Shown here one piece after another: positions 41,540 through 51,052 of a stretch of 64,000 bases of DNA. Every line of letters starts with the position of its first letter. Position 1 is the stretch's first letter. The translations under genes were made by a program, and so were the position numbers. Location: the NCBI RefSeq assembly GCF_023702125.1, contig NZ_CP098415.1, forward strand, positions 2,418,001 to 2,482,000, in the 5' to 3' direction. The DNA is from Halorubrum hochsteinianum. GTDB lineage: Archaea > Halobacteriota > Halobacteria > Halobacteriales > Haloferacaceae. Under the pieces are notes generated by a model. That model saw nothing but the letters and a program-made list of their open reading frames with translations, had not been told where the DNA came from and did no database searches.

Positions 41540-43813
41540 CTACTCGTCGGCCGCGCCGTCGTCGCCCCCGTCGCTCGCGCCGTACTTCCCGTAGAGGTAC
41601 GCCGCGCCCGAGACGCCCGCGGCCCCGGCGAGCGGACCGAACCCGGGCGTGTCGTCGGCGGTCTCGCCGTCGCCGCCGTCCGAACCGTCGGAACCGCCCG
41701 AGTCGCTCCCGTCGTCCGAACCGTCGCCGTCGGACCCGTCGGAGCCGCCGTCCGAACCGTCCGAGTCGCTCCCGTCGTCTCCGCCGGACCCGTCATCGGA
41801 GTCGTCGCCGTCGGAGCCGTCGTCGCCGCCGACGGTCGCCCGAACGTCCTCGCCGGACAGCGAGGCCCGCAGTTCGTAGTAGTCGTAGCTCGCGTTGACG
41901 GGGAGTTCGATCAGTTCGCCGTCGTCGTTCTCGTAGCCGTAGTGGTCGCTGTTCGGGTCGAACCCGCCGACCAGCGACAGCGCGTCGGCCCCGGTGGCGT
42001 CGAACGCCTCGACGACGGCCTCCGCGGCGAGTTCGACGACGACCTCGTCGCCCCCGGACACCGACGACGCCTCGACGACGCCGTGACCGGGTGCCACGAG
42101 CCGGTAGGTGTCCTCGACGACCGACGAGACCGCGTCCGTCTGCGGGAACGAGACGGTGAGCGCGTCCTCGGTCGCCTCGACGCTCGCGTCCTCGACCACC
42201 TCGTCGACGCGGATCATCCGCTCCTCGCGCTCCGGCGCGATCGTGTCGTACTCGGCGTCGAGCGTGTCCTTGACGAACGGCCCCTGGAACTGCCCCGAGT
42301 TGAACACGCGGGAGTCCTCGACGAACTCCTCGCTCCGGCCGGCGACGAAGTCGTTCGTCGAGACGAGGTACGTCGCCTCGGGGTCGATCGGCTCCCCGCC
42401 GACCCAGACGTTTCGGACCTGCCCCTCGCCGTCGTGGCCGGTCCACTCGTAGGAGACGCCGGACACCTGAATGGCCGGCTGCGCGCCGTAATCGCCCGGC
42501 ATCGGCCGCACCGACCGCTGGAGGTACGACCGGAGCTGCGCGCCGGTCAGCTCGTAGACGACGATCTCGTTCGGGAACGGCAGGATGTTCATCACGTCGC
42601 TGCCGGTGAGGTCGCCGGGACCGTACGTGGACCCCGAGCGGATGCCGCCGGCGTTCTGGACCGCGACGTCGATCTCCTCGTCGAGGTTGCCGACGTCCCG
42701 CATCAGGTCGGTCATCAGGTTCCCCCACCCCGTCTCGATCTCGTAGTTGTCGAAGCTGGCGTTGAGCTCGACCTCCGTCTCGACGACGGGCTGGCCGAGG
42801 CGCTCCTCGAGGTCCGAGAGGTAGCCGTCCGCGATCTCGGCGATCGACTGGTCCCGCTCGACCGACTGCACGTCGCGCGGCGTGTAGTTCTCGGTCGACT
42901 CCGGCGGCGACTCGTCCTCGCCGAGCGCCTCCGAGTCGTAGATGTCGACCCGCTCCCACTCCGAGAGCTCGCCCGTCTCGACGTCGAAGGTCAGCCGCCC
43001 GATGTGGTCGAACTCGTCGCCGAACTCGGCGACCGTCGTCCCCTCGATGGTCTCCGGCTCCTCGTAGACGACGTTGGAGTGCGACCCGACGATGGCGTCG
43101 ACGCCGTCGACCGCCGCGATGGTCTCGTGAACGCCGCTGGAGACGTGCGACGCGCAGACGATGAAGTCCGTCTCGGGTTCGAGCGCCTCGACGGCGGCCT
43201 CGGCGGCCTCCGTGTAGCCGAGCACCTGCCAGTCCTCGGGGTAGTCCGTGATGTCGTAGAAGCCGGTGGTGCCCATCCCGAAGACGCCGACGGTGTAGCT
43301 CCCGACCTCGACGGTCGTCCACCGCTCCGTCCCGGGGACCGGCTCCCCCTCCGGCGTGAGGAGGTTGGCGATCACCCACGGGAACTCGGAGGCCTCGAAC
43401 CGTTCGCTCGCGGTGTCGACACCGAAGTCGAACTCGTGATTTCCCGCCCCGACGGCGTCCGGCCCCATCTCGTTTAGCGCCTCGACCATGTGCTCGCCCT
43501 CGAACTCCAAGCCGAGGACCGACGGCGCGAGGTCGTCGCCGTTCCCGAGGAAGGCCGTGTTCGGGTACTCGCTGCGGAACTCCTCGACGATGGCGTAGTA
43601 GCGCGCGATGTCTATCGCGCCGTTGCCCGCGTCCTCGAACCGGCCGTGGAAGTGCGTGTCGTGGACGAGCGTGAGCGTCCCGTCGTCCTGCGCGGCCGCG
43701 CCGCCCGTCGCCCCGGTTCCGAGGGCACCGACGGTTACCCCGCCCGCGGCCGCCGCCAGCAGGCGACGGCGCGTCTCATCGACGACCTCCTCCGACCGCG
43801 TGTCTTGCGACAT
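41540..43813 (-). CDS. 5'-nucleotidase/metallophosphatase, Tat-exported and C-terminally anchored
   Basis: The 757-residue protein starts MSQDTRSEEVVDETRRRLLAAAAG (ATG 43813), a twin-arginine signal ending GAAAQ. The metallophosphatase domain has DTHFHGRFED, FLGNGDDL, AVGAGNHEFDFG, CASHVSSGVHE and GSHSNVV. The 5'-nucleotidase C-terminal domain has VQNAGGIRSG and YLVSTNDFVAG. A Gly/Ser/Asp-rich linker of about 70 residues follows, then PGFGPLAGAAGVSGAAYLYGKYG, a PGF-type anchor. It would hydrolyse extracellular nucleotides for phosphate and nucleoside uptake. The minus-strand TTTAATA (43837-43843) lies 24 bases upstream. Confidence 0.92.
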   Translation of the reverse strand: MSQDTRSEEVVDETRRRLLAAAAGGVTVGALGTGATGGAAAQDDGTLTLVHDTHFHGRFEDAGNGAIDIARYYAIVEEFRSEYPNTAFLGNGDDLAPSVLGLEFEGEHMVEALNEMGPDAVGAGNHEFDFGVDTASERFEASEFPWVIANLLTPEGEPVPGTERWTTVEVGSYTVGVFGMGTTGFYDITDYPEDWQVLGYTEAAEAAVEALEPETDFIVCASHVSSGVHETIAAVDGVDAIVGSHSNVVYEEPETIEGTTVAEFGDEFDHIGRLTFDVETGELSEWERVDIYDSEALGEDESPPESTENYTPRDVQSVERDQSIAEIADGYLSDLEERLGQPVVETEVELNASFDNYEIETGWGNLMTDLMRDVGNLDEEIDVAVQNAGGIRSGSTYGPGDLTGSDVMNILPFPNEIVVYELTGAQLRSYLQRSVRPMPGDYGAQPAIQVSGVSYEWTGHDGEGQVRNVWVGGEPIDPEATYLVSTNDFVAGRSEEFVEDSRVFNSGQFQGPFVKDTLDAEYDTIAPEREERMIRVDEVVEDASVEATEDALTVSFPQTDAVSSVVEDTYRLVAPGHGVVEASSVSGGDEVVVELAAEAVVEAFDATGADALSLVGGFDPNSDHYGYENDDGELIELPVNASYDYYELRASLSGEDVRATVGGDDGSDGDDSDDGSGGDDGSDSDGSDGGSDGSDGDGSDDGSDSGGSDGSDGGDGETADDTPGFGPLAGAAGVSGAAYLYGKYGASDGGDDGAADE

Positions 43814-43836
43814 AGTTCCGTAAGACGGAGAGACGC

Positions 43837-43843
43837 TATTAAA
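43837..43843 (-). promoter_or_regulatory. TATA-like box of the 5'-nucleotidase gene
   Basis: Minus-strand TTTAATA ends 23 bases before the ATG at 43813, which fits a leaderless transcript. Confidence 0.5.
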
Positions 43844-44077
43844 CATTTACATGCCGGATAAGTGGTGGTACCGAGCGCTATATATCCACGAACGTGTGGT
43901 GTCGGCTCGGACGGTGGCGGCTTCGCGGGCAACCGGACCGATTCCCCCGGATCCGAACCTGTCAGTCGGTATGATTTCCCCTCGACCGAGGACGGCGGAC
44001 GCGCGTAACTCCTATCGGTTACGTCGGCGTGTGAAGGAATAACCGTGCGCAGTACAAACATAATGAACGAGAATTAC

Positions 44078-46009
44078 ATGACTGAAATGGGCGGCTACAG
44101 AGACCGTGTGGCACAGGTCGACCTCACCGGTGGCGACGTCAGCTACCGCGGGATCGACGAGGAGGACGCGGAGAAGTACATCGGCGCGCGCGGGCTCGGC
44201 GTCAAGTACGTCTTCGACAAGGGTCCCGACGTGGACCCGCTGGGACCGGAGAACCGACTGGCGTTCATGACCGGACCGCTGACGGGCACCCAGACCGTGA
44301 TGAGCGGCCGGATCGCGCTGGTGACGAAGTCCCCGCTGACGGGCACCGTCACCGACTCGCACCACGGCGGCTGGTCCGGCGCGCGGCTCAAGTGGGCCGG
44401 GCTGGACGGCATCCTGCTCGACGGCGAGAGCGACGAGCCGGTGTACCTGTTCGTCGAGGACGGCGACGTCGAGGTACGCGACGCCTCGCACCTCTGGGGA
44501 CAGGGCGTCCACGACACGATCGACCAGATCGGCGAGGAGGTCGACGGCAAGGTCGGCCGTAACGTCTCCGTGATGGCGATCGGGCAGGGCGGCGAGAACG
44601 AGGTCCGGTACGGCTGCGTCATCAACGAGGACGACCGCGCCTCGGGCCGCGGCGGCACCGGGGCCGTGATGGGCGCGAAGAACGTCAAGGCGGTCGTCGT
44701 GAAGTCGGGGACCGACATGCCGAAGCCCGCCGACCCGGAGACGTTCCAGGAGGGCTACCAGCAGGCGATGGAGGTCATCCGCGAGTCCGACGTCACCGCG
44801 CCCAACGAGGGCGGGCTCTCGATGTACGGGACGAACGTCCTGATGAACGCGACCGAGGAGATGGACGGCCTCCCGACGAAGAACGCGAAGTACACCTCGA
44901 CGGAGGAGTACGGCGAGACCGAGGGCGTCGACATGCAGGCGGAGCGCGTCTCCGGCGAGAACGTCCGCGAGAACATCCTCGTCGACGAGCCGACCTGTCA
45001 CTCCTGTCCGGTCGCGTGTAAGAAGGAGGTCGAGGTCAACGTCACCCACAAGGGGCAGGAGATGAACGTCCGCACGGAGTCGTACGAGTACGAGTCCGCG
45101 TGGGCGCTCGGCCCGAACTCGGGCCACTCCGACCGCGACGAGATCGCGCTGATGCTCCAGCGCTGTAACGACCTCGGCATCGACACCATCGAGGCCGGCA
45201 ACATGATGGCGATGGCGATGGAGATGAGCGAGGAGGGCAAACTCGACGGCGTCGGCCACCTCGACTGGGGGGACTCCGAGACGATGATCGACCTCATCGA
45301 GGAGATCGGTCACCGCTCGTCGGACCTCGGCGACCTCCTCGCGGAGGGCCCCGAGCGCGTCGCGGACGCGAAGGACGCGCACGGCAACAAGCTCTCGGTC
45401 AAGGGCCAGACGATGGCCGCCTACGACCCGCGCTGTATGAAGGGCATGGGGATCGCGTACGCGACCTCCAACCGCGGTGCCTGCCACCTGCGCGGCTACA
45501 CGCCGGCCGCCGAGATCCTCGGCATCCCGGAGAAGGTCGATCCGTACGAGTGGGAGGGGAAGGGCGAACTCACCGCCACCTTCCAGGACCTCCACGCCGT
45601 CTCGGACTCGTTCGACATCTGTAAGTTCAGCGCGTTCGCCGAGGGGATCGAGGAGTACGTGCTCCAGTACAACGGCATGACCGGCCGCGACCTCTCGGAG
45701 GACGACCTGTTCGAGGCGGGCGAGCGCGTCTACAACCTCGAACGCTACTACAACAACCTCGTCGGCTTCGACGGCGCGGACGACACGCTGCCGAACCGCT
45801 TCGTCGAGGGCCACCCGGACGCCATCCCCGGCACGGGCGCGAGCGAGGGCGAACTCGTCGAACTCGACCAGCTGAAGGCCGAGTACTACGAGACCCGCGA
45901 CTGGGTCGACGGCGTCGTTCCGGACGAGAAGCTCGCCGAGCTCGACATCGACATCGGGCCTGGCACCGGCGTCTCCGCCGGTGACTCGGCGGCTCCCGCC
46001 GACGACTGA
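44078..46009 (+). CDS. Tungsten aldehyde ferredoxin oxidoreductase family protein
   Basis: The 643-residue enzyme starts MTEMGGYRDRVAQVDLTGG (ATG 44078; in-frame ATGs at 44063 and 44045 are less like family starts). Family motifs are YIGARGLGVKYVFDKG, MTGPLTGT, SHHGGWSGARLKWAG and ASGRGGTGAVMGAKNVKAV. The 4Fe-4S ligands lie in CHSCPVACKK and a later Cys in DICKFSAF. It would use a tungsten bis-pterin to oxidise aldehydes to acids with ferredoxin as acceptor. Length is normal (about 600-650). No adjacent cofactor genes are seen. Confidence 0.95.
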   Translation: MTEMGGYRDRVAQVDLTGGDVSYRGIDEEDAEKYIGARGLGVKYVFDKGPDVDPLGPENRLAFMTGPLTGTQTVMSGRIALVTKSPLTGTVTDSHHGGWSGARLKWAGLDGILLDGESDEPVYLFVEDGDVEVRDASHLWGQGVHDTIDQIGEEVDGKVGRNVSVMAIGQGGENEVRYGCVINEDDRASGRGGTGAVMGAKNVKAVVVKSGTDMPKPADPETFQEGYQQAMEVIRESDVTAPNEGGLSMYGTNVLMNATEEMDGLPTKNAKYTSTEEYGETEGVDMQAERVSGENVRENILVDEPTCHSCPVACKKEVEVNVTHKGQEMNVRTESYEYESAWALGPNSGHSDRDEIALMLQRCNDLGIDTIEAGNMMAMAMEMSEEGKLDGVGHLDWGDSETMIDLIEEIGHRSSDLGDLLAEGPERVADAKDAHGNKLSVKGQTMAAYDPRCMKGMGIAYATSNRGACHLRGYTPAAEILGIPEKVDPYEWEGKGELTATFQDLHAVSDSFDICKFSAFAEGIEEYVLQYNGMTGRDLSEDDLFEAGERVYNLERYYNNLVGFDGADDTLPNRFVEGHPDAIPGTGASEGELVELDQLKAEYYETRDWVDGVVPDEKLAELDIDIGPGTGVSAGDSAAPADD

Positions 46010-46043
46010 CGACGGCCGCGTCGCGGCCGACGACCGGCGTCCA

Positions 46044-46051
46044 TTTTTAAC
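46044..46051 (+). promoter_or_regulatory. TATA-like box of the 46076 gene
   Basis: TTTTTAAC ends 24 bases before the ATG at 46076, so this small gene probably has its own leaderless promoter. Confidence 0.5.
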
Positions 46052-46075
46052 TTATTCGCCCGGGTAGCGTCGCCC

Positions 46076-46438
46076 ATGGCGTACGACCCGCTCTCGCCCG
46101 CCGAAGCCCTCCGCACGCCCGCGGGTGCGATCCTCGCGGCGTCGAGCCTCCTCGCGTTTGGATACTCGCTGGTGTTCGTCGGACGGGCCCTGTTGGGCCT
46201 CCTCGTCGTCGCCGTCCTCTCGGTCGGACCGTACCTCTGGTATCGCGTCTTCGCGGCCGTCGACGCGGTCGCGGACGGCGTCCAGCGACTCGCGGCGGCC
46301 CGCGAGCGGGAGGTCGCGGCCGATCGGTCCGGCACCGGGCGCTCCGGCACCGACCGGACGGGAACCGACCGGGACGACGCCCGCCGCGAGTCGACCGCGA
46401 CGTCGACGACCGAGCGCGTGACCGATCGGGAGCGCTGA
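46076..46438 (+). CDS. Small membrane protein of unknown function
   Basis: The 120-residue protein has two hydrophobic segments (AGAILAASSLLAFGYSLVFVG and LLGLLVVAVLSVGPYLWYRVF), then an amphipathic helix (DAVADGVQRLAAAREREV) and a long Arg/Asp/Thr-rich tail with repeated SGTDRTGTDR. It has no recognisable family. The tail is probably disordered. Confidence 0.68.
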   Translation: MAYDPLSPAEALRTPAGAILAASSLLAFGYSLVFVGRALLGLLVVAVLSVGPYLWYRVFAAVDAVADGVQRLAAAREREVAADRSGTGRSGTDRTGTDRDDARRESTATSTTERVTDRER

Positions 46439-46523
46439 CGACGCTGGAGAGCGCCGACCGACTCCGGCTCGCCCGCTCCGTTCCGTCCCGACTCTTTAAC
46501 ACGGATCGCGTCGACCGCCGGGT

Positions 46524-46892
46524 ATGAACTGGCGACTCCTCGCGGCGTTCGGGGTCGGCGTGACCGCGTTCCTGACGGTGGCCGCGGCGGTCACGGAACT
46601 CCTCGGGTCGGTCGTCGAGTTCTCCGCGTTCGTCGGCCTCCCGGTCGGACTCCTCGCCGGCGCTGCGACCGCGGCGGCGACGTGGGCCCGCCTCTGGAAC
46701 GCCCCGGGGGCCCGCCCGGCCCTGCTCGGCGTCGCGACCGTCGGCTACGCGGCGTGCGTCGTCGCGGCCGCCTCGTACGCGGTCTCCGCGGTCCGCGGGC
46801 TCGTGACCGTCGAGCGCGCGCTCGTCCTCGCCGGCGTCGCCGGCCTCGTCGCCTTCGCGCTCGCGAGGCGGGAGCCGGACCGGTTCGACTGA
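46524..46892 (+). CDS. Four-helix membrane protein of unknown function
   Basis: The 122-residue protein starts MNWRLLAAFGVGVTAFLTVAAAVTELLG and has four hydrophobic segments rich in Ala and Val. It ends ALARREPDRFD. No family is recognised. A CTTTAAC box (46493-46499) lies about 25 bases upstream. It converges on azlD. Confidence 0.68.
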   Translation: MNWRLLAAFGVGVTAFLTVAAAVTELLGSVVEFSAFVGLPVGLLAGAATAAATWARLWNAPGARPALLGVATVGYAACVVAAASYAVSAVRGLVTVERALVLAGVAGLVAFALARREPDRFD

Positions 46893-46932
46893 TCGGAAGG
46901 CGATCCGGTGAGAAAGGTTCGAGCCGCCCGCC

Positions 46933-47289
46933 TCACGCGAACACGACGAACCGGAACAGCCACAGCGCGAGCATCCCGCTCGCGATGGTGGCGAACACGT
47001 CTTCGGTCCGCCACGCGACCGCGCCGGCGACGAGGCCCGCGATCAGCCGCTCGTCGAGCAGCGTCGCGGCGACCGACGGGCGCGGCGTCACCAGGTCGGG
47101 GAGGACCAGCGCCGCCAGCACCGCGGGCGGGACGTACCGCAGCGGGCGCTGGAGCCGCGTCGGGACCCCGTCGATCCGGCCGAACAGGTGGATGAAGGAG
47201 AGCCGGATGCCGTAGGTGATCGCGCCGATCGCGAGGATGGCGACCCAGGCGCGCGGAGAGGCGATCAGCCCGCCGAGCGCGCCGGTCAC
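46933..47289 (-). CDS. azlD: AzlD family branched-chain amino acid exporter subunit
   Basis: The 118-residue protein starts at GTG 47289 and has four hydrophobic segments, with AILAIGAITYGIRLSFIHLF and PLRYVPPAVLAALVLPDLV, the AzlD signature. It pairs with AzlC to export branched-chain amino acids. A 17-base repeat at its start also occurs at the end of azlC 41 bases upstream, so the two genes, probably once overlapping, are now separated by 37 bases. Confidence 0.88.
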   Translation of the reverse strand: MTGALGGLIASPRAWVAILAIGAITYGIRLSFIHLFGRIDGVPTRLQRPLRYVPPAVLAALVLPDLVTPRPSVAATLLDERLIAGLVAGAVAWRTEDVFATIASGMLALWLFRFVVFA

Positions 47290-47342
47290 GACGCCGTCAC
47301 CCCCGCCGATTCCGCGCCGGGCTCCGTCACGACGCCGTCACC
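47285..47342 (+). repeat. 17-bp direct repeat at the azlC-azlD junction
   Basis: GTCACGACGCCGTCACC occurs at 47285-47301 and again at 47326-47342. The first contains the azlD GTG start (47287-47289); the second contains the azlC stop (47327-47329) overlapped by an unused GTG (47328-47330). Confidence 0.9.
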
Positions 47343-48016
47343 TCTGCCAGCAGTCCGGCGGCGATCCCGCACAGCGCGCCGGCGAGCAGGCCGAGGTTGA
47401 GCGGGAGTCCGACCGCGGCGACGGCGACCGCACCGCCGGCGACGCCGGCGACGGTCGTCGGTCGGTCCTTCATCGCGGGAACGAGGAGCGCGAGGAAGAC
47501 GAGCGGCACCGCGAAGGTGAGCCCCCACGCGTCGGGGACGCCGGCACCGAGGACGACGCCCGCGACCGTCCCGATCTGCCAGACGATCCACAGCGACGCG
47601 GCCGCGCCGAGGTAGTAGCGCCAGCGGCTGCGCTCCGGGTTCTCGTCGAACTCGGCGACCGACAGCGCGTACGCCTGATCCGTGAGCAGGTACGCCAGTC
47701 CCGTGCGGAGCCGGCGGCCGTAGTCGGCGAAGTGGGGCGCGATGGAGGCGGAGTACATCAGCATCCGGAGGTTGATCACCGCGGCCGTGCCGACAACGAC
47801 CGCGAGGGGGGCGTTCTCGCCGAGCAGCTCCAGCGCCGCCAGTTGGGACGCCCCCGCGAACACGATCACCGACATGCCGACCGCCTCGGCGAGCCCGAGT
47901 CCGGCGTCGACGGCGGCGATGCCGGCCACGAGCGAGAAGGGCGCGATACCGAGGATAAGCGGGGAAACGTCCCGAACGCCCGCGAGCAGGTCCTCGTCGA
48001 GGACGGGCCCGCGCAC
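47327..48016 (-). CDS. azlC: AzlC family branched-chain amino acid exporter subunit
   Basis: The 229-residue protein starts at GTG 48016, two bases after the trmJ stop (TAG). It has about six hydrophobic segments and the AzlC pattern SPLILGIAPFSLVAGIAAVDAGLGLAEAVGMS, FAGASQLAAL, INLRMLMYSASIAPHF and LLTDQAYALSV. Together with AzlD it forms a two-subunit amino acid exporter. The gene belongs to a minus-strand run with trmJ and the 48864 gene. Confidence 0.9.
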   Translation of the reverse strand: MRGPVLDEDLLAGVRDVSPLILGIAPFSLVAGIAAVDAGLGLAEAVGMSVIVFAGASQLAALELLGENAPLAVVVGTAAVINLRMLMYSASIAPHFADYGRRLRTGLAYLLTDQAYALSVAEFDENPERSRWRYYLGAAASLWIVWQIGTVAGVVLGAGVPDAWGLTFAVPLVFLALLVPAMKDRPTTVAGVAGGAVAVAAVGLPLNLGLLAGALCGIAAGLLAEVTAS

Positions 48017-48018
48017 GG

Positions 48019-48867
48019 CTACGGATCCCTCGGGTACGGCGGCTCGTCGTACTTCGCCGCGAGCCGGTCGGCGTGTTCCAGCTTCGTGTTCGCCTTGCGG
48101 AAGGTGCCGAGGAGCGTGTGTATCTCGCGTTCCGTCGGGTGCGCGCGGCCCATGAGCCGCCGCATCAGCAGCGCGTTCTTCTCGCGGACGTGGTCGCGCT
48201 GCCCCGTCGACGCGAGGAAGTCGTCGAAGAAGTCGTGGAAGCGCTCGACGTCGTTCTCCGGCGCGCGGGTCACCTCGGTGTCGGGGAGCTGCGTCTCCCC
48301 GACGGTCAGATCGCGGAGTTCGTACAGGAGCACCGTCGCTGCCTGTCCGAGGTTCAACACCGGGTAGTCCTCGTCGGCCGGGATCGAACACACCTCGTCG
48401 AGCCGCGAGAGCTCCTCGTTGTTGAGGCCGCGCCCCTCGCGGCCGAAGACGATCGCGGTGGGTGCGTCGACCGTCTTCAGCGACTCACGCAGTTCGACGG
48501 GCGTCTTGAACGGGAACCGCTCGTGGCTGCGGTCGTCCTCGCCCGTGATCGCGGTGGTCCCGACCGTGTGGTAGTTCGCGACGACCTCGTCGAAGGTGAC
48601 CTCGTCGGCGTTCGGCAGCACGTCCTCGCGGGCGTGGCCGGCGAAGCCGTACGCCTCGCCGTCCTCCTTCAGCTCCGGCGGGTCGACCAGCTTGAGGTCG
48701 GTGAGCCCGAAGTTCTTCATCGCCCGCGCGATGGTGCCGACGTTGCCGGGCGTCTCCGGCTCGACGACGACGACGACCGGTTTCCGACGGTCGGCCCCCG
48801 TCTCCGAGCGTTCCGCGGTCTCGTCTTCCGTCGTCGCGGCCGTTTCCTCCGCTCCCTCGCCGCTCAT
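48019..48867 (-). CDS. trmJ: tRNA 2'-O-methyltransferase TrmJ (SPOUT family)
   Basis: The 282-residue protein starts [16 protein letters not shown]; a disordered acidic head is followed by [25 protein letters not shown]. The SPOUT knot has [28 protein letters not shown] and [16 protein letters not shown]. TrmJ methylates the 2'-OH of nucleotide 32 in archaeal and bacterial tRNAs. The C-terminal helical region ([17 protein letters not shown]) also fits. It overlaps the upstream gene by four bases (ATGA). Confidence 0.92.
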   Translation of the reverse strand: MSGEGAEETAATTEDETAERSETGADRRKPVVVVVEPETPGNVGTIARAMKNFGLTDLKLVDPPELKEDGEAYGFAGHAREDVLPNADEVTFDEVVANYHTVGTTAITGEDDRSHERFPFKTPVELRESLKTVDAPTAIVFGREGRGLNNEELSRLDEVCSIPADEDYPVLNLGQAATVLLYELRDLTVGETQLPDTEVTRAPENDVERFHDFFDDFLASTGQRDHVREKNALLMRRLMGRAHPTEREIHTLLGTFRKANTKLEHADRLAAKYDEPPYPRDP

Positions 48868-49454
48868 CGGTCGGACGGGTAGTCGGTCGAGAGGTCGAGG
48901 TCGGACTCCACGACCTCCTCGTCGGTCACGGCCTCGTCCTCGTCTGCCCGCTCGCCGGCGAGTTCGAGGATGTCGATCCGCTCGCCCTCGAACCCCTCTT
49001 CGAGCCGCTCTTGCACCTCCTGCTGGTCGGGGAGGTCGGGGAGCCCGTCGGGGTCCTCCTCGACGTGCTCGACGGAGGCGTACCCCTCCGGGGCCTCGTT
49101 GCCCGCGGCGACCCACTCGTGGAAGCGGTCGGCGAACTCGACGGTCCCCTTGTGGTCGCTGCCGCCCTCTTCGCGGAACCAGTAGAGCAGGTCCGGCTCG
49201 TGTTCGGGGCAGAGCAGCACCTCGCCGTCCGGCTCGCCGTACACGATCTCCGCCTCCCGACACCGGTGGATCTCCGCCTCGCCGTAGTCGAGGTAGCAGA
49301 CGTCGCAGGGCTCCTCGACGAGGGAGACGAGCCGCAGGAGTCGCTCTCGCGGGTCCTCGGGGATCTCGTCGAGGGGCTTGAGCTCCTCGTCGTCGGTGAA
49401 TATCTCGTCCTCCTCGAAGCGCCATCCACGGAGGCCGATGCTCACTTTCGCCAT
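48864..49454 (-). CDS. Conserved haloarchaeal protein with zinc-like cysteines
   Basis: The 196-residue acidic protein starts [19 protein letters not shown]. It contains [21 protein letters not shown] and [10 protein letters not shown]; the Cys/His set could bind zinc. No other domain is recognised. It overlaps trmJ, which suggests coexpression and a link to tRNA modification or to translation. Confidence 0.72.
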   Translation of the reverse strand: MAKVSIGLRGWRFEEDEIFTDDEELKPLDEIPEDPRERLLRLVSLVEEPCDVCYLDYGEAEIHRCREAEIVYGEPDGEVLLCPEHEPDLLYWFREEGGSDHKGTVEFADRFHEWVAAGNEAPEGYASVEHVEEDPDGLPDLPDQQEVQERLEEGFEGERIDILELAGERADEDEAVTDEEVVESDLDLSTDYPSDR

Positions 49455-49535
49455 GGGCACGCTACGCTCCGGCGGCGATAAAAGCGCGTCCTTCCCGGCA
49501 CGAGGGCGGTCGCTACGCCGGTACGAAGCCGGTCG

Positions 49536-49925
49536 CTACGCCGGCGCGACGACGCCGACCCCGAGCGCGCTCGCGGTCGTCGTGATCTCGGTCACTTCGA
49601 CGGGCCCTTCGGACGAGAAGGTGTAGACGGCGACGAAGGCGACGGCGAGCAGCACCGCGAGGACGCCGAAGGCGAGGGCCCACTGCCGCCGCCCCGCCGT
49701 CGAGAGTCCGAGCCGGTCGCCGAGGAGGTCGGCGGCGAGCACGCCGCCGACGACGAGCGAAAGTCCGATCGCGACGACGTGGACGCCCCCCAGCGGCGAC
49801 GCGGGGAGGAGCAGGACGCCGACCAGCGCGACCGCCCCGCCGAGAACTACGGCCGCGCCCCCGACGAGGGATTCCGGGGTCGCGACGGCTCGACGGTTCG
49901 ACGACGTGATGCGGGGGTCGTTCAT
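49536..49925 (-). CDS. Three-helix membrane protein of unknown function
   Basis: The 129-residue protein has three hydrophobic segments (LVGGAAVVLGGAVALVGVLLLPA, GVHVVAIGLSLVVGGVLAADLLG, WALAFGVLAVLLAVAFVAVYTF). The N-terminal 20 residues are polar. No family is recognised. Confidence 0.66.
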   Translation of the reverse strand: MNDPRITSSNRRAVATPESLVGGAAVVLGGAVALVGVLLLPASPLGGVHVVAIGLSLVVGGVLAADLLGDRLGLSTAGRRQWALAFGVLAVLLAVAFVAVYTFSSEGPVEVTEITTTASALGVGVVAPA

Positions 49926-50023
49926 GTGTCCCGTGGCTCCCCCCAGCGTGATAACCGTTTCCGGGGCCGTGACGGCACGCCGCCCGCGGGCCGTTTATAC
50001 GTCCGGCGACCCTCCTCCGCGCC

Positions 50024-50602
50024 ATGAGGCGACGGCGACTCCTCGGGCTGGCCGCGGCCGCGACCGCCGGGACCGCGGCCGGCTGTCTGGGCGGCGGTCC
50101 GACGGCAGGCGAGGGTAGTGGGGACGGCGGAGGCGACGGTGAGGACGATGGTGAGGGAGACGGCTCAGGCAGCGACGGAGACGGCGTCGACTGGCCGACC
50201 GGGACGTACGCCGACTACGAGACGACGACGGTGACAGTCGAGAATTCGGCGGGCGAGGAACTCGGGTCGGTGACGGCCGCCATCGCGGACGACGGGGAGA
50301 AAAGGCCGCTCGGGCTCAGCGACGCCGAGGCGCTTCCGGAGGACGGCGGGATGCTGTTCACCTACGCCTCGCCGCGCGACCTGACGTTTATCATGCCGGA
50401 CATGAGCTTCGGGATCGACATCGTCTTCGTTGGCGGCGACCGCGAGATAACCCGAATTCACAACGCGCCCGAACCCGGTCCGAACGAGGACGGAAGCGAG
50501 CAGAAGTATCCCGGCTCGGGGCAGTACGTGTTGGAAGTCCCCTACGAGTGGACCGACCGACACGGCGTCGAGGTCGGGGACTCGCTGGCGTTCGACCTGT
50601 GA
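50024..50602 (+). CDS. DUF192 family Tat lipoprotein
   Basis: The 192-residue protein starts MRRRRLLGLAAAATAGTAAGC, a twin-arginine-type signal with lipobox. A Gly/Asp/Ser linker is followed by the DUF192 core: VTAAIADDGEKRPLGLSDAEALPEDGGMLF, FIMPDMSFGIDIVFVG and YVLEVPYEWTDRHGVEVGDSL. DUF192 proteins are small extracytoplasmic beta proteins of unknown role. The frame is complete. Confidence 0.88.
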   Translation: MRRRRLLGLAAAATAGTAAGCLGGGPTAGEGSGDGGGDGEDDGEGDGSGSDGDGVDWPTGTYADYETTTVTVENSAGEELGSVTAAIADDGEKRPLGLSDAEALPEDGGMLFTYASPRDLTFIMPDMSFGIDIVFVGGDREITRIHNAPEPGPNEDGSEQKYPGSGQYVLEVPYEWTDRHGVEVGDSLAFDL

Positions 50603-50609
50603 TTCCGCT

Positions 50610-50840
50610 TCAGCGCGGTCGGTCGGCGGCCGCGGGTTCGAGCGCGTTCAGGTCCGGATCGCGGGCGACGCTCACCGCGAGGACGACGCTCATGACCCCG
50701 AACAGCGCCACGACCGCGAGAGCGAAGACGCCGACGCCGACCGCGACGAGGGACTGGCTCCCGAGGAACTCCGCGCCTATCGTCGTGAAGAGGGCGGCCA
50801 ACGCGAGTCCGAACAGCCGTTTCTCCGATTTCGTGTACAT
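50610..50840 (-). CDS. Small two-helix membrane protein
   Basis: The 76-residue protein starts MYTKSEKRLFGLALAALFTTIGAEFLG and has two hydrophobic segments (residues 9-24 and 30-58, SLVAVGVGVFALAVVALFGVMSVVLAV). A polar Asp-rich tail follows. No family is recognised. It converges with the DUF192 gene, eight bases apart. Confidence 0.65.
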   Translation of the reverse strand: MYTKSEKRLFGLALAALFTTIGAEFLGSQSLVAVGVGVFALAVVALFGVMSVVLAVSVARDPDLNALEPAAADRPR

Positions 50841-51023
50841 AGATTAGTTCCGTCCCGGACGGGGTTAAGACGTGTCCGACGGCTGCCGTCGTGTCTCATA
50901 CTGGCACGTCTCGCGGCCGTTCCGGGCGGCTCCGCGGACCGCCTCCGGTCGACGGTCGGCGGTCGATCCGCTCGGAACATCGCCCGCTCGCGTCCGCCTC
51001 GACTCCGTCGCCCACTCCCCCCG

Positions 51024-51029
51024 TTTATG
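51024..51029 (+). promoter_or_regulatory. TATA-like box of folP
   Basis: TTTATG lies about 24 bases before the folP ATG at 51053, which predicts a leaderless transcript. Confidence 0.45.
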
Positions 51030-51052
51030 TCGCTCGCGCCCGTGGTGATCGT

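Noticed and set aside
50600-50640. A second TnpB-type end with CCGCTTCAGCGCGG
   Set aside because: Only the short hairpin is shared. The flanking GAGAAAG and GGATGTCA blocks are missing, so it is more likely a terminator.
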